Assembly: GCF_003857055.1 (NCBI RefSeq)
Contig: NZ_QGSZ01000268.1
Location: 1 to 39,715 of the forward strand
Direction of reading: 5' to 3'
Source: Micromonospora inaquosa
Lineage (GTDB): Bacteria > Actinomycetota > Actinomycetes > Mycobacteriales > Micromonosporaceae
Length of the DNA: 39,715 nt
Shown one piece after another: positions 15,479 to 23,396 of the stretch. The position numbers and the translations under genes were made by a program. The notes beneath the pieces were generated by a model, which saw only the letters and a list, made by a program, of their open reading frames with translations, made no database searches and was not told where the DNA came from. Every line of letters starts with the position of its first letter. Positions within the stretch are counted from its first letter, which is position 1.

Positions 15479-17797
15479 TCAACCGACCTGCCGGACCGTC
15501 ACCGTGGCCGACCCGGTCTCGTCCGCCCACGGGTCGAGCAGGAGCGTGTACGTGCCGCCAGTGGGCAGCGGGCCCACCTCGAAGCGTCCGGCACCACCGA
15601 TGACGCAGCCACTGCCCACCGCCTCGCCGCCCGGGCCGGTGACGGTCAGAATCGCGCACCGGTCGGGAAGACTGGCGGCGCTCACCTCGACGGTGAGGCG
15701 CCTACCGCTGGCGACGGAAAACCGCAGGCGGCTCACCGCGCCGGGCCGGCCGACCGACAGGGTGTTCGCCCGGCCATCCGCGACGGTGTCCCGCTGCTCG
15801 TCGCTGGCGTCGCGCAGCCGCACATCCGCCGCGCCGGTGTCGGTGGAGGTCCCGTCGACCTCCAGCACGTACCGGCCGCTGGCCGGCAGGACGAACCCGT
15901 CGACGAACCCGTGGCCGCCGATCACGCAGCCGCTGGCCACCTCGTCGCCGGCCGGATCGCGCAGTCGCAGCAGGCCACAGCGGTCGGGCACCGTGGCGTC
16001 GGTGACCTGGAGGAAGACCTTCTGGCCGGCGCGCCCGTCGAAGGACAGGCGGCTGACCGCGCCCGGCTGGGCGAGCGTCGCCCGGACCGGTGGCCCGTCC
16101 ACCGTGAGCGTCTTCTCCTCATCGGTCACCGCGACGACCCGTACCGTCGCGCGGCCGAGGTCGGCATCCCACGGGTCGAGCACCACCTGATGGTCGCCGG
16201 TGGCGGTCAACGTGGTCGTGTCGATGAAGCCGACACCGGAGATGACGCAGCCGGTCGCCAGTTGACGGCCCTGCGGGTCGAGCAACAGCAACACGCCGCA
16301 GCGGTCCAGCACGGTGGCGGCGGGCACCTCCACGAAGATCTTCTGGCCGGCCCGGCCCGGCACCTTCATCGCCGCCGTGGCACCGGCCCGGGTCACCTCC
16401 AGGTCGACGCCACCGGCAGCGGGCACGTCGCGCTGCGCGCGGGCGGCGTCCTCGGCGAACACCACCTGCCCGGTGAGGCCGACGTCGAGCACACAGTCGG
16501 CGAGGATCTGCGGATCGGTGACACCGGCCCGCCGGCAGACGAGTTCAGCGGTGGCCCGGTTCGGCAGGTCCCCGGCGGTGAGCAGCCGGTCCGGGAAGCG
16601 CCGGTCGGTGAACGTGCCGGTGTTCTGCCCCGGCTCGTAGTCGAACAGCGAACGCTGCGCCTCGACGCGCCAACTGTCGGCGAAGCCGGGGTACAACGCC
16701 TCGAACGGGGGCGCCTGCGGCACCCGCCTCCCGTTGCGCACGGTCAGGTCGTCGCCGGGGTCACCGTCGTGGTCGCCGAGCAGACCCTCCAGCGTCCCGG
16801 CCCGGACGGTGGGCGCGCTGACGCTCACGCTCAGCCCCCACACCCCGATCGGCTGCGCGGTCAGCTGAGCACCGTCTGGCCACTGGACTGTCACCGTGCC
16901 GTCTCCCCAGGTGGTGACGGTGCCGCCGCGCGGCAGCTTCACCCCGTCGGGCGCGGACACCGGGGCGGCGCCGTTCACCCGGACCGTCGGGCCGTCGGGT
17001 GTGACGTACACGCCGACCCGGTCGCCGGCCACCCGAACCGCGACGGCCGCGTTGACGGCCACCACCGAGCTGGCCGGGAACATCGTCTGTCGTACCTGGA
17101 CTTCGAAGTCGTCGCTCGTCGAGCGGGTCAGCACGAACTCCCCGGCGGCCTGGAAGTCGTACCGCAGACCGTCGTAGGTGAGCAGGTGCGGATCGCCGTT
17201 GCTGTTGGCGCACCGATAGCCCTTGCCGATCACCGAGATCGAGCAACCACCACCGCCAGGTGGTCGGGGCCTGGGCTTGTCGCAGTCCTTGCCGTTGGAC
17301 GGCAGCTTCTGACGGCTGTACGTGGTGCGCGTGGGCAACCCGGCGGCCCGGCGGTACGCGTTCTCCGCCAACGTCGCGTGTACCTCGGCCGGGTCCACGC
17401 CGCTGGCGAACTGGCCCCCCTGGGTGCAGAACTGCCCCCGGTCGGTGTCGTTGGCGTAGTCGAGGGCGTGGTTCATCTCGTGGACGAGGGTGGCGCACCG
17501 GTCCTCGGTGAAGCCCGCGCCCTCCGCCCGCAGCGCCCGCCCGTGGTTGTCCGGCCACCAGTTGATCTGCACGTCGCTGCCCGGGACGTACGTCGTCGTG
17601 CTGCTCTCCGCACCGAAGATGGGTTTGCGAACCTTGATCTGCTTGCCGGAGCGCTCCAACGCGTCGAGCACCGCGCCGTTGCCGGAACTGCGGATCGTCG
17701 CGACGCAGCCCGCATACGCCGTTTGCAGGTCGCTGTTGACGCTCACCGTGGCGGACGCCGCCGCTGGGGCGACCAGCACCAGCACGCCCGCCAACAC
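15479..17797 (-). CDS. Secreted zincin (M91-like) with von Willebrand type D domain
   Basis: 772 residues from GTG 17797. Short signal-like segment (to ~16), then a zinc-peptidase-like domain with H106-E107-xx-H110 (TLVHEMNHALDYAN) followed by AENAYRRAAGLPTRTTY, the pattern of M91/NleD-like zincins. A Pro/Gly-rich linker (~172-184) leads to a VWD domain (~196-375: NSNGDPHLLTYDGLRYDF). The C-terminal ~330 residues hold three similar beta-sandwich repeats, each with two cysteines (DRCG/DRCA and ATGCVIS, ASGCVIG, GSGCVIG), like bacterial pre-peptidase C-terminal modules. GTG 17797 is the only start codon in this frame before the stop at 17879-17881, yet the open frame upstream encodes GRRRQTRLGL, an ideal signal-peptide n-region, so the true 5' end is uncertain. 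Role: probable secreted protease or cell-surface protein. Confidence 0.75.
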   Translation of the reverse strand: MLAGVLVLVAPAAASATVSVNSDLQTAYAGCVATIRSSGNGAVLDALERSGKQIKVRKPIFGAESSTTTYVPGSDVQINWWPDNHGRALRAEGAGFTEDRCATLVHEMNHALDYANDTDRGQFCTQGGQFASGVDPAEVHATLAENAYRRAAGLPTRTTYSRQKLPSNGKDCDKPRPRPPGGGGCSISVIGKGYRCANSNGDPHLLTYDGLRYDFQAAGEFVLTRSTSDDFEVQVRQTMFPASSVVAVNAAVAVRVAGDRVGVYVTPDGPTVRVNGAAPVSAPDGVKLPRGGTVTTWGDGTVTVQWPDGAQLTAQPIGVWGLSVSVSAPTVRAGTLEGLLGDHDGDPGDDLTVRNGRRVPQAPPFEALYPGFADSWRVEAQRSLFDYEPGQNTGTFTDRRFPDRLLTAGDLPNRATAELVCRRAGVTDPQILADCVLDVGLTGQVVFAEDAARAQRDVPAAGGVDLEVTRAGATAAMKVPGRAGQKIFVEVPAATVLDRCGVLLLLDPQGRQLATGCVISGVGFIDTTTLTATGDHQVVLDPWDADLGRATVRVVAVTDEEKTLTVDGPPVRATLAQPGAVSRLSFDGRAGQKVFLQVTDATVPDRCGLLRLRDPAGDEVASGCVIGGHGFVDGFVLPASGRYVLEVDGTSTDTGAADVRLRDASDEQRDTVADGRANTLSVGRPGAVSRLRFSVASGRRLTVEVSAASLPDRCAILTVTGPGGEAVGSGCVIGGAGRFEVGPLPTGGTYTLLLDPWADETGSATVTVRQVG

Positions 17798-17843
17798 GAG
17801 ACCGAGCCGCGTTTGGCGCCGCCGCCCCGTCCGGCACCCGACT

Positions 17844-18017
17844 GAGTTGGCACTCGGCGTCGCGGTTGTTGACCAGCTTCAGCCGCAGGCTGACCTGCTC
17901 ACCCACCCGGTACGACGGTTGCGCCGCGCTGACGGTCAGGCCGACCGTCACCGAACCCGGCCAGCCTGCGCCGCAGGCGGTGGGAACGCTGTCGTGATCC
18001 GGCCCGGTGGATGTCCG
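17844..18017 (-). pseudogene. Fossil fragment of a secreted beta-sandwich protein
   Basis: In the minus-strand frame other than that of the zincin, the open stretch from the stop at 18018-18020 reads as sensible protein for about 58 residues: PTACGAGWPG, VTVGLTVSAAQPSYRVGEQV, SLRLKLVNNRDAECQ. It has two cysteines and the alternating pattern of an extracellular beta-sandwich (compare bacterial 'YxxGExVxLxLxVxN' domains). It has no convincing start, and after the zincin gene begins the frame becomes shadow-like. It is probably the remnant of a neighbouring gene, or a domain once fused to the zincin and separated by a frameshift. Confidence 0.4.
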
Positions 18018-18028
18018 CTAGCCGACCC

Positions 18029-18063
18029 GAGGGCGGGCACTGCCACATCCGGTGCCCGCCCTC
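18029..18063 (-). terminator. Terminator of the small secreted protein gene
   Basis: A perfect 12-bp stem (GAGGGCGGGCAC / GTGCCCGCCCTC) with an 11-nt loop, 9 bp beyond the minus-strand stop codon. Confidence 0.75.
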
Positions 18064-18072
18064 CGGCTACCG

Positions 18073-18516
18073 TCAGCCGTCCACGCTGCGGAAGGTCCTG
18101 CTGGCGCAGGGGTAGCCCAAGTAGTCTTCCGGGCCGTTCGCCGTGCAGATATCCATCCGGACCACGTCGTTCGCGTAGACCTGAGCCGGATCCCAGATGA
18201 CCGACGACCCGGATCCGCCGCCGTTGTACCGGGTGCCGATCAGGACGCCATTGACGTAGACGCGACCCAGGACTCCGTCACCATTCGCGCACGTGTCCGA
18301 TACGACGAAGTAGTCGTCGTTCATGCCACCGCCGGGTGCGCCTTCGCCATAGTCGACAAAGTCGATGCGACCAGCTTGGCACGAGGCGTTGCCGTCCCAG
18401 AGGGTCATGTCACTGTTGTCGTTGTGGGCGGCGAAGGCCGGTGAGCCTGTGACAACGAGGGCGGCGGTTACCGCGGACACCATCGACAGCTTGAGTCCAA
18501 GACGCTGGGCCTTCAT
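18073..18516 (-). CDS. Small secreted protein, function unknown
   Basis: 147 residues. Signal peptide of about 29 residues ending SPAFA-A. The mature part (~118 residues) is Gly/Asn/Asp-rich with four cysteines (NASCQAG, SDTCANG, DICTANG, YPCASRT), suggesting two disulfides, and repeated short beta-strand patterns such as GRVYVNGVLIGTRYN. GGAGG 6 bp before ATG supports the start. No family recognised. It has its own terminator and is divergent from the XRE regulator across a 435-bp region. Confidence 0.8.
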   Translation of the reverse strand: MKAQRLGLKLSMVSAVTAALVVTGSPAFAAHNDNSDMTLWDGNASCQAGRIDFVDYGEGAPGGGMNDDYFVVSDTCANGDGVLGRVYVNGVLIGTRYNGGGSGSSVIWDPAQVYANDVVRMDICTANGPEDYLGYPCASRTFRSVDG

Positions 18517-18951
18517 GCGTGACCTCCATGACCGGGTGGTATCGGCTTATGAATCTTTCTCAGCATATTGATGAATCTGAAAGCACTGCTACCGCTACGG
18601 TCTGTTCCGCACAGCACGCCGATGTCCGGCCTGGTCAATGGCGTGTTCGGTTTAGTCCCGAACAGGCAATCCGGCTCGCCGCCACCTGCGCCCGACGGTT
18701 TCCGCCATCGAGCGCCGCCTCACCACCAGATCTTGGACAGTTTCCGTTACGACGTAACGGAAACTGTCCAAGATCTGCACGGGTTCCGGTACGAACGCGG
18801 CCGCCGCGTTTCGGGTCCTCCCGCCAGCCGCGCCGTTGGTGACACTCCGCTGGGCAGGCAACTACGCTCAGGCAATGCTCGCCGGTTCGGGTCGAGCTGA
18901 CGAAGCGTTCCATGTCGGATTGCGGCGTGGGCAGTTGTGGGGGAATACCGA
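18517..18951. other. Divergent intergenic region with a large palindrome
   Basis: 435 bp between the starts of the small secreted protein (minus) and the XRE regulator (plus). Open frames crossing it are shadow-like. The left 60 bp are A/T-rich and promoter-like. The centre holds the perfect 51-bp palindrome (18727-18777). Confidence 0.6.
18727..18777. repeat. Perfect 51-bp palindrome (25-bp arms, 1-bp spacer)
   Basis: Arms 18727-18751 and 18753-18777 are exact inverted repeats around A18752; the left arm begins CAGATCTTGGACAGTTTCCG. The trinucleotide CAC flanks it on both sides (18724-18726 and 18778-18780). It lies between two divergently transcribed gene starts, where no terminator is expected. 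The A/T content of the arms is higher than the surroundings. It is likely a member of a dispersed, possibly mobile, palindromic repeat family. Confidence 0.85.
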
Positions 18952-19752
18952 ATGGCCGACCTGCCGCACCCGCTCGCCGCGTTCATCGTCGCCGAGATTC
19001 GCCGCGCCCGAGGGGCCGCCGGGATGACCCAGGACGCCTTTGGCCGGGGCGCTGGCTTCAGCGCCTCCCATGTCAGCGCCGTGGAGAGCGAGACGCGGGC
19101 GCTGACGTTGGACTTCATCAAGGGCGCCGACCGGGCATTCAAGAACGGCGGACTGTTCGAGCGCATGGTGGGCAAGCTCGGCGCCCCGTCCTGGTTTCTG
19201 CCGTGGTTGGACGCGGAGCGCACGGCGACGCAGCTCAGGTGCTTCCAGCCGAGCCTCGTTCCGGGCCTGCTCCAGACGGAGAGCTACGGCCGCGCCGTCA
19301 TCCGCTGCAACGACACGTTGAGCGACGACGAGGTCGAGAAGCGGCTCGCCCACCGGATGGACCGGCAGGAGACCCTCACAAAGGCGAACGCCCCGCACTT
19401 CGTCGCCGTCATCGCCGAGGCGGTGCTCCGCCGCGCCCGCGCGGACTTCCGCGACATCATGGCGGGGCAGATCAAGCAGTTGACCACCCTCGCGGAGCGA
19501 CCGAACATCAACATTCACCTGTTGCCGGACGAGGTCAGCATGCACGTCGGCCTGACCGGGCCGTTCAGCCTGGCCCGGCTACCCGACCACAAGTGGGTGG
19601 CCGAGATGGAGAACCAACTCGGCGGCGTCGTCATCGACCGCGACGACGATGTGGATACCCTCATGTCGAGGTGGGAAATGGTTCGCAGCGAGGCGCTACC
19701 CCGCCAGCAGTCGCTGGATCTGATGAAGGAAGTGGTGACGTCATGGACCTGA
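18952..19752 (+). CDS. XRE-family regulator with DUF5753 domain
   Basis: 266 residues from ATG 18952, preferred over GTG 18937 because GGGGA sits 7 bp upstream of the ATG. N-terminal XRE helix-turn-helix (GMTQDAFGRGAGFSASHVSA, VESETRALT) at ~20-65, then the DUF5753 domain (~85-260) with LRCFQPSLVPGLLQTESYGR, RQETLTKANAPHFVAVIAEA and INIHLLPDEVSMHVGLTGPF. Proteins of this type in actinomycetes (WhiJ-like) pair with small DUF397 proteins and control development or secondary metabolism. The next gene is exactly such a partner and overlaps by 10 bp. Confidence 0.92.
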   Translation: MADLPHPLAAFIVAEIRRARGAAGMTQDAFGRGAGFSASHVSAVESETRALTLDFIKGADRAFKNGGLFERMVGKLGAPSWFLPWLDAERTATQLRCFQPSLVPGLLQTESYGRAVIRCNDTLSDDEVEKRLAHRMDRQETLTKANAPHFVAVIAEAVLRRARADFRDIMAGQIKQLTTLAERPNINIHLLPDEVSMHVGLTGPFSLARLPDHKWVAEMENQLGGVVIDRDDDVDTLMSRWEMVRSEALPRQQSLDLMKEVVTSWT

Positions 19753-19934
19753 TCGACGCTACGTGGCGGAAGTCCACCCGCAGCGGCTCCGGCGGCGGCA
19801 ACTGCGTCGAGGTTGCGGACAACCTGCCCGGCATTGTCGGCGTGCGGGACTCGAAGGACCCCGAAGGGCCGGCGCTGGTCTTCGGGCCGCTGGCCTGGCG
19901 GGCCTTCGTCACCGAGGTCGCCCAGCGGTCGTAG
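19743..19934 (+). CDS. DUF397 small protein, partner of the XRE regulator
   Basis: 63 residues with the full DUF397 pattern: DATWRKSTRSGSGGGNCVEV, then VGVRDSKDPEGPALVFGPLA and WRAFV near the end. The start lies inside the end of the XRE gene (overlap 19743-19752), so translation is coupled. WhiJ-type systems use the small protein to antagonise the DNA-binding partner; that role is inferred here from family and layout. Confidence 0.93.
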   Translation: MDLIDATWRKSTRSGSGGGNCVEVADNLPGIVGVRDSKDPEGPALVFGPLAWRAFVTEVAQRS

Positions 19935-19951
19935 CCGATCCCCGAACGCGC

Positions 19952-19990
19952 CGAAGCGCCCGCCCCCCACTCGGGGGGACGGGCGCTTCG
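19952..19990. terminator. Strong bidirectional terminator hairpin
   Basis: An 11-bp stem (CGAAGCGCCCG / CGGGCGCTTCG) continues after one bulged A into a CCCCCC/GGGGGG stem with a 4-nt loop. It lies between the DUF397 gene and the converging peptidase gene. Confidence 0.85.
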
Positions 19991-20005
19991 CGGTGCAGGA
20001 GTCGG

Positions 20006-22807
20006 TCAGCCGACCACCGACCGCAGTGGGACCTTGGCGGCATTGAGCGCGCGTACCAGATCGCGCGCGAACGGGTGTTCGTCCATCTGGAGCCCTTGCG
20101 GGTTCGGGATCACGACGTACGCCGAGCCGTTCTTCTCGGACGTCTGCGCGTCGGTGCTGAAGCGTCCGACGATCGCCCGGGTGCGGGGTAGGTCGCCGGC
20201 CGCCACCTGGATGGTGATCGGCCGCCACCCGCCGCCCAGGTCCGGCGTAACCGGCGCGGCGGCGGCGCTGGCGCGCGCCGCGTCGGTGCCCGGCGTGCGT
20301 CGGGCGCTCGGCGGGTTCGCCGGGTAGAGCAGCGCGTTGGCGACCAGGTGCAGACCACTTTCGTTGTACGCGCGGAAGAGCGGATTGAACGCGAACAGCA
20401 CCGCCCGACCGGCGCCGGTCGGCTCGTCGACGACGGCCGCCGTGCCCTTCAGCGTGTCCGCCTCGACGGTGTAACCGTTGGCCCAGAACGTGTCACCGGT
20501 CGGGTAGGTGAGCACGTTCGTCCCGGTGGTGCTCGGGGTGAGGATCGGGTCGCTGTTGTTGAACTCGAAGTCCTCCGCCGGGCGACCCAGCGCCACCGGG
20601 CTGTCCTGGTCGACGTCGACGCGCAGGTGCGAGCCGATCACCAGGTAGTCGGCCGGCTTGGTCTTCTCCGTGGTCGAGGTCAGCCCGGCGGCCCGGGCCA
20701 CCCGGGTGCCCTCGTTGCGCAGACCGAGGTAGGTGTGGCCCTGGCCGATCCAGTCGCGCAGGTTGGCCTGCCCGGCGGCGGTCAGACCGCCGGTGGCGTT
20801 GCTGCCGTCGGGCACCAGTAGCACGGTACGCCCGGTGAACGCCTCGGTGTTGTCGTTGATGTCGGCGGTGGTGACGGGTTTCAGGTCGAGCCCCCAGCGC
20901 TTGCCGAGCACGTAGCGGGCCTCGCCGTGCGAGCCGGAGGTGATGGAGATGCCGGTGCCCTGGAACAACCCCACGTCGGGCAGGTCGAGGCGGGTGCCGG
21001 CGGGCCGACCGCCCGGGGTGAGGGTGACCCCGAGGGACTCGGCCAGCCCGTCGACCGTCCGGCTCACCTTGGCCGCCGGGATGGCGACAGTGCCGGTCGT
21101 GAGGTCGCGGACCAGGGGGACGCCGCGGCCGAGCAGGTCGAAGGTGAGCTCCGCGGCGGCGGCCGAGTCGAGCGCGTACGTGTACGACCCCCAGGGCCAC
21201 GCCACGCCGGCACGACCGCCGGAGACCTTGCGGACCAGTTCGGCCCTCGGCCGGACGGTGTCTGCGGTGTAGATGGCGTTGATGCCCATCAGCAGCGGGT
21301 TGCTCCAGGACGACACGTCGTAGAAGTACGGGAACGGAACGTACGGGTCCTCGCCCATGACGGCCTGGATCCAGTGCTTCTGCGGCTGGTCCATCGGGAT
21401 CCAGTACGCGCCCTTGGGCACCGTCACGTTGGTGGCGCCGCGCCCGCCGAAGACCCGAGCGGTGGGCACCCGGGTCGCCTTCTGCACCTCGTACACCTCG
21501 ACGTCCATCCGGCGCAGCCGCTCGACGAGTTGGCGGACGTCGGCGAGCTGCCGGTCGGGCAGCAGGAAGTACGAGCGGATGGTGAGGTCCGGCACCGGGA
21601 ACTGAACCTCGTTGCTGGGCTGCACCACCTCGTTCGGTTCGAGGGTGCCCGCCCTGCCCTGGGCGAGCGCGTCGGTCCAGATGTCGAAATAGCCGTCCAG
21701 GACCTCGCGTTTGTTCGCGGCGGCCCAGCCGAGCGTTGACCACTGGGTGTGGAACTGCTGCTGGACCCGGTCGGCCACGGCCGACGCGCTGCCCTTCTCG
21801 TACGTCATGCCGGCCGCGCCGAAGCCGGTGGTCGGGACCGTGTCGCCGTAGCCCATGAAGAACATGTCGTACGTGTCGTAGTTGAAGTAGCACTCGGTGG
21901 TGACGGTTTCGTCGCAGGCCCCGTTGAAGCCGAAGCCGGCCTTGTTGGCCTCGCCGATCCGGTTGATCCAGTCCACCGCCTCACCGGCGATCTCGTGGTG
22001 GATCGGGTCGGCGTTGGGCGGGAAGAAGTACTGCCGGCCACCCATCTCGTGCGCGTCGATGAAGACCTGCGGCGGGTAGCGGCGCAGCAGTTCGAGTTTG
22101 CCGTCGGTCTCCTGCTGGGTGCGGGCGAACCAGTCCCGGTTCAGGTCGAAGCCGAACTCGTTCTGCCGCCGGGTGGCGTCGCGGCCGTCCGGGTTCTGGG
22201 TGGGGACGATGACGGTGACCAGGTTGTCGTTGCGCTGGGCGACCGCGCAGGACAGGCCCGCCGCCAACTCGTACAGCGTCTTGAGTGCCGCGTCCGCGCC
22301 GCTCTTCTCGCCGCCGTGCACGTTCGCGGTGACCCAGACGATGGCCGGGCTGTCCTTCGCCGTCCGGGCGGCCGTTCGCGCGCTGGTCCGGCGCGGGTCG
22401 CGCAGGTCCCGGACGTCGTCGGCGATCTCGCGCAGCGCGGCGGGCCGCACGTGGCGCTCGTTGGACACCACCGCGTACGGCAGGGGTTGGCCGAGCACGC
22501 TGGTGGTCATGACGCCGGTGACGACCCGGTTCGAGGCGCGGTCGACGGCACCGAGGTAGGTGCGGACCTCGTCGTTGGTGACGACCCGTTCCTGCCCGGC
22601 GCCGAGCGGGAAGCCGAGCACGTTCTCCGGAGTGGGCACCGTGCCCAACCTGGCGGTCGGGTCGTCGCTGCACCGGGAGGGCGGGGCGGCGCTCGCGGCC
22701 GATGTGCCGCCGAGCAGGGGAACCATGCCGAGCAGGAGGACGATCGTGGCGGCACTTGCCAGCCGCCTGGCGGGGACCATCCGGAACGGACGTGTCGATG
22801 GGGCCAT
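20006..22807 (-). CDS. Secreted M14-family zinc carboxypeptidase
   Basis: 933 residues. ATG 22807 is chosen because AGAAGGGA lies about 10 bp upstream and the next in-frame start (TTG 22834) would place that site inside the gene. Signal peptide to ~40 (TSAASA). The M14 domain (~75-400) has the zinc motif His164-xx-Glu167 (ANVHGGEKSG) and His253 (IDAHEMGG), with substrate-binding Asn223-Arg224 (LNRDWF) and PTQNPDG. The remaining ~500 residues contain predicted beta-rich and class I glutamine-amidotransferase-like segments (GRTVLLVPDG, LRDWIGQGHTYLGL), as in long actinobacterial M14 proteins. It probably trims peptides outside the cell. Single gene, own promoter. Confidence 0.9.
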   Translation of the reverse strand: MAPSTRPFRMVPARRLASAATIVLLLGMVPLLGGTSAASAAPPSRCSDDPTARLGTVPTPENVLGFPLGAGQERVVTNDEVRTYLGAVDRASNRVVTGVMTTSVLGQPLPYAVVSNERHVRPAALREIADDVRDLRDPRRTSARTAARTAKDSPAIVWVTANVHGGEKSGADAALKTLYELAAGLSCAVAQRNDNLVTVIVPTQNPDGRDATRRQNEFGFDLNRDWFARTQQETDGKLELLRRYPPQVFIDAHEMGGRQYFFPPNADPIHHEIAGEAVDWINRIGEANKAGFGFNGACDETVTTECYFNYDTYDMFFMGYGDTVPTTGFGAAGMTYEKGSASAVADRVQQQFHTQWSTLGWAAANKREVLDGYFDIWTDALAQGRAGTLEPNEVVQPSNEVQFPVPDLTIRSYFLLPDRQLADVRQLVERLRRMDVEVYEVQKATRVPTARVFGGRGATNVTVPKGAYWIPMDQPQKHWIQAVMGEDPYVPFPYFYDVSSWSNPLLMGINAIYTADTVRPRAELVRKVSGGRAGVAWPWGSYTYALDSAAAAELTFDLLGRGVPLVRDLTTGTVAIPAAKVSRTVDGLAESLGVTLTPGGRPAGTRLDLPDVGLFQGTGISITSGSHGEARYVLGKRWGLDLKPVTTADINDNTEAFTGRTVLLVPDGSNATGGLTAAGQANLRDWIGQGHTYLGLRNEGTRVARAAGLTSTTEKTKPADYLVIGSHLRVDVDQDSPVALGRPAEDFEFNNSDPILTPSTTGTNVLTYPTGDTFWANGYTVEADTLKGTAAVVDEPTGAGRAVLFAFNPLFRAYNESGLHLVANALLYPANPPSARRTPGTDAARASAAAAPVTPDLGGGWRPITIQVAAGDLPRTRAIVGRFSTDAQTSEKNGSAYVVIPNPQGLQMDEHPFARDLVRALNAAKVPLRSVVG

Positions 22808-22973
22808 GAGTCGTGTTTCCCTTCTCGGGAACAACCTCGCAGTGGCCGGAGCCTATGAACCGTCGATACGACGGTCAAGGGTTGATCGATATTGCTGACT
22901 ACTCGGCGTGCCGGTCCCGACGCGGACTGGCAGGATGGTGGCGTGGGCTTGTCGTCGTCTGGGAGGAGGAGCC

Positions 22974-23339
22974 GTGCCGGAGATGATCACGCTCTCGGTT
23001 CATCCGGATCTTCCGTCCGCCGATGCTCGGCGTTCGCTGGCGTCCTGGCTGCGCGCTGAGGATCGGCTGCGGGAGGGGGTGACCACGACGTCCCCCGACG
23101 GGATGTCGGCGGACACCACGGACGTCCTGCGGGTGGCGGCCAGCGACGCGGGCACCGCCATGGTGTTGGTGCAGGCGATCGCCGGCTGGCTGACCCACCG
23201 CCGCGACGATGTGACGGTGAGACTCACCCGGCCCGACGGTTGGTCGGCCGAGGTGGACGTCCGCCGGGCTCGGGACATGGACCAGGTGACAGCGCTCATC
23301 GAGGCCGCGGTGCGCGCGGTGACACCCGCGCAACGGTGA
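22974..23339 (+). CDS. EACC1 protein (effector-associated constant component 1)
   Basis: 121 residues, GTG 22974 with GGGAGGAGGA just upstream. The pattern LASWLRAEDRLRE, MSADTTDVLRVAASDAGTAM, VLVQAIAGWLTHRRDDVTVR, LTRPDGWSAEVDVRRARD is that of EACC1, a small protein described as a constant part of actinobacterial ternary conflict systems, where it is normally encoded beside a caspase-like, protease or NTPase effector. No effector is found here: the left neighbour is a divergent M14 peptidase and the right one a convergent chitinase. So it is an orphan EACC1, or a trans-acting component. Confidence in the family is good, in the role low. Confidence 0.75.
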   Translation: MPEMITLSVHPDLPSADARRSLASWLRAEDRLREGVTTTSPDGMSADTTDVLRVAASDAGTAMVLVQAIAGWLTHRRDDVTVRLTRPDGWSAEVDVRRARDMDQVTALIEAAVRAVTPAQR

Positions 23340-23340
23340 A

Positions 23341-23380
23341 CGGCCCGCCGCCGGCTGAGAGGTCGGCCGGCGACGGGCCG
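23341..23380. terminator. Bidirectional terminator hairpin
   Basis: Two 7-bp stems (CGGCCCG/CGGGCCG and CGCCGGC/GCCGGCG) separated by one C/A mismatch, with a 10-nt loop, in the 57-bp gap between the EACC1 and chitinase genes. Confidence 0.75.
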
Positions 23381-23396
23381 GGTGGATCGGGTACGG

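Noticed and set aside
15110..17845. 911-residue plus-strand open frame
   Set aside because: Antisense shadow of the GH-A 3' end and the zincin gene; composition is His/Arg/Gly-rich without domains, and the minus-strand frame has clear zincin, VWD and repeat motifs.
18519..18913. Short open frames on both strands around the 51-bp palindrome
   Set aside because: Their shared peptide (GQFPLRRNGNCP) comes from the palindrome itself; no ribosome site or domain.
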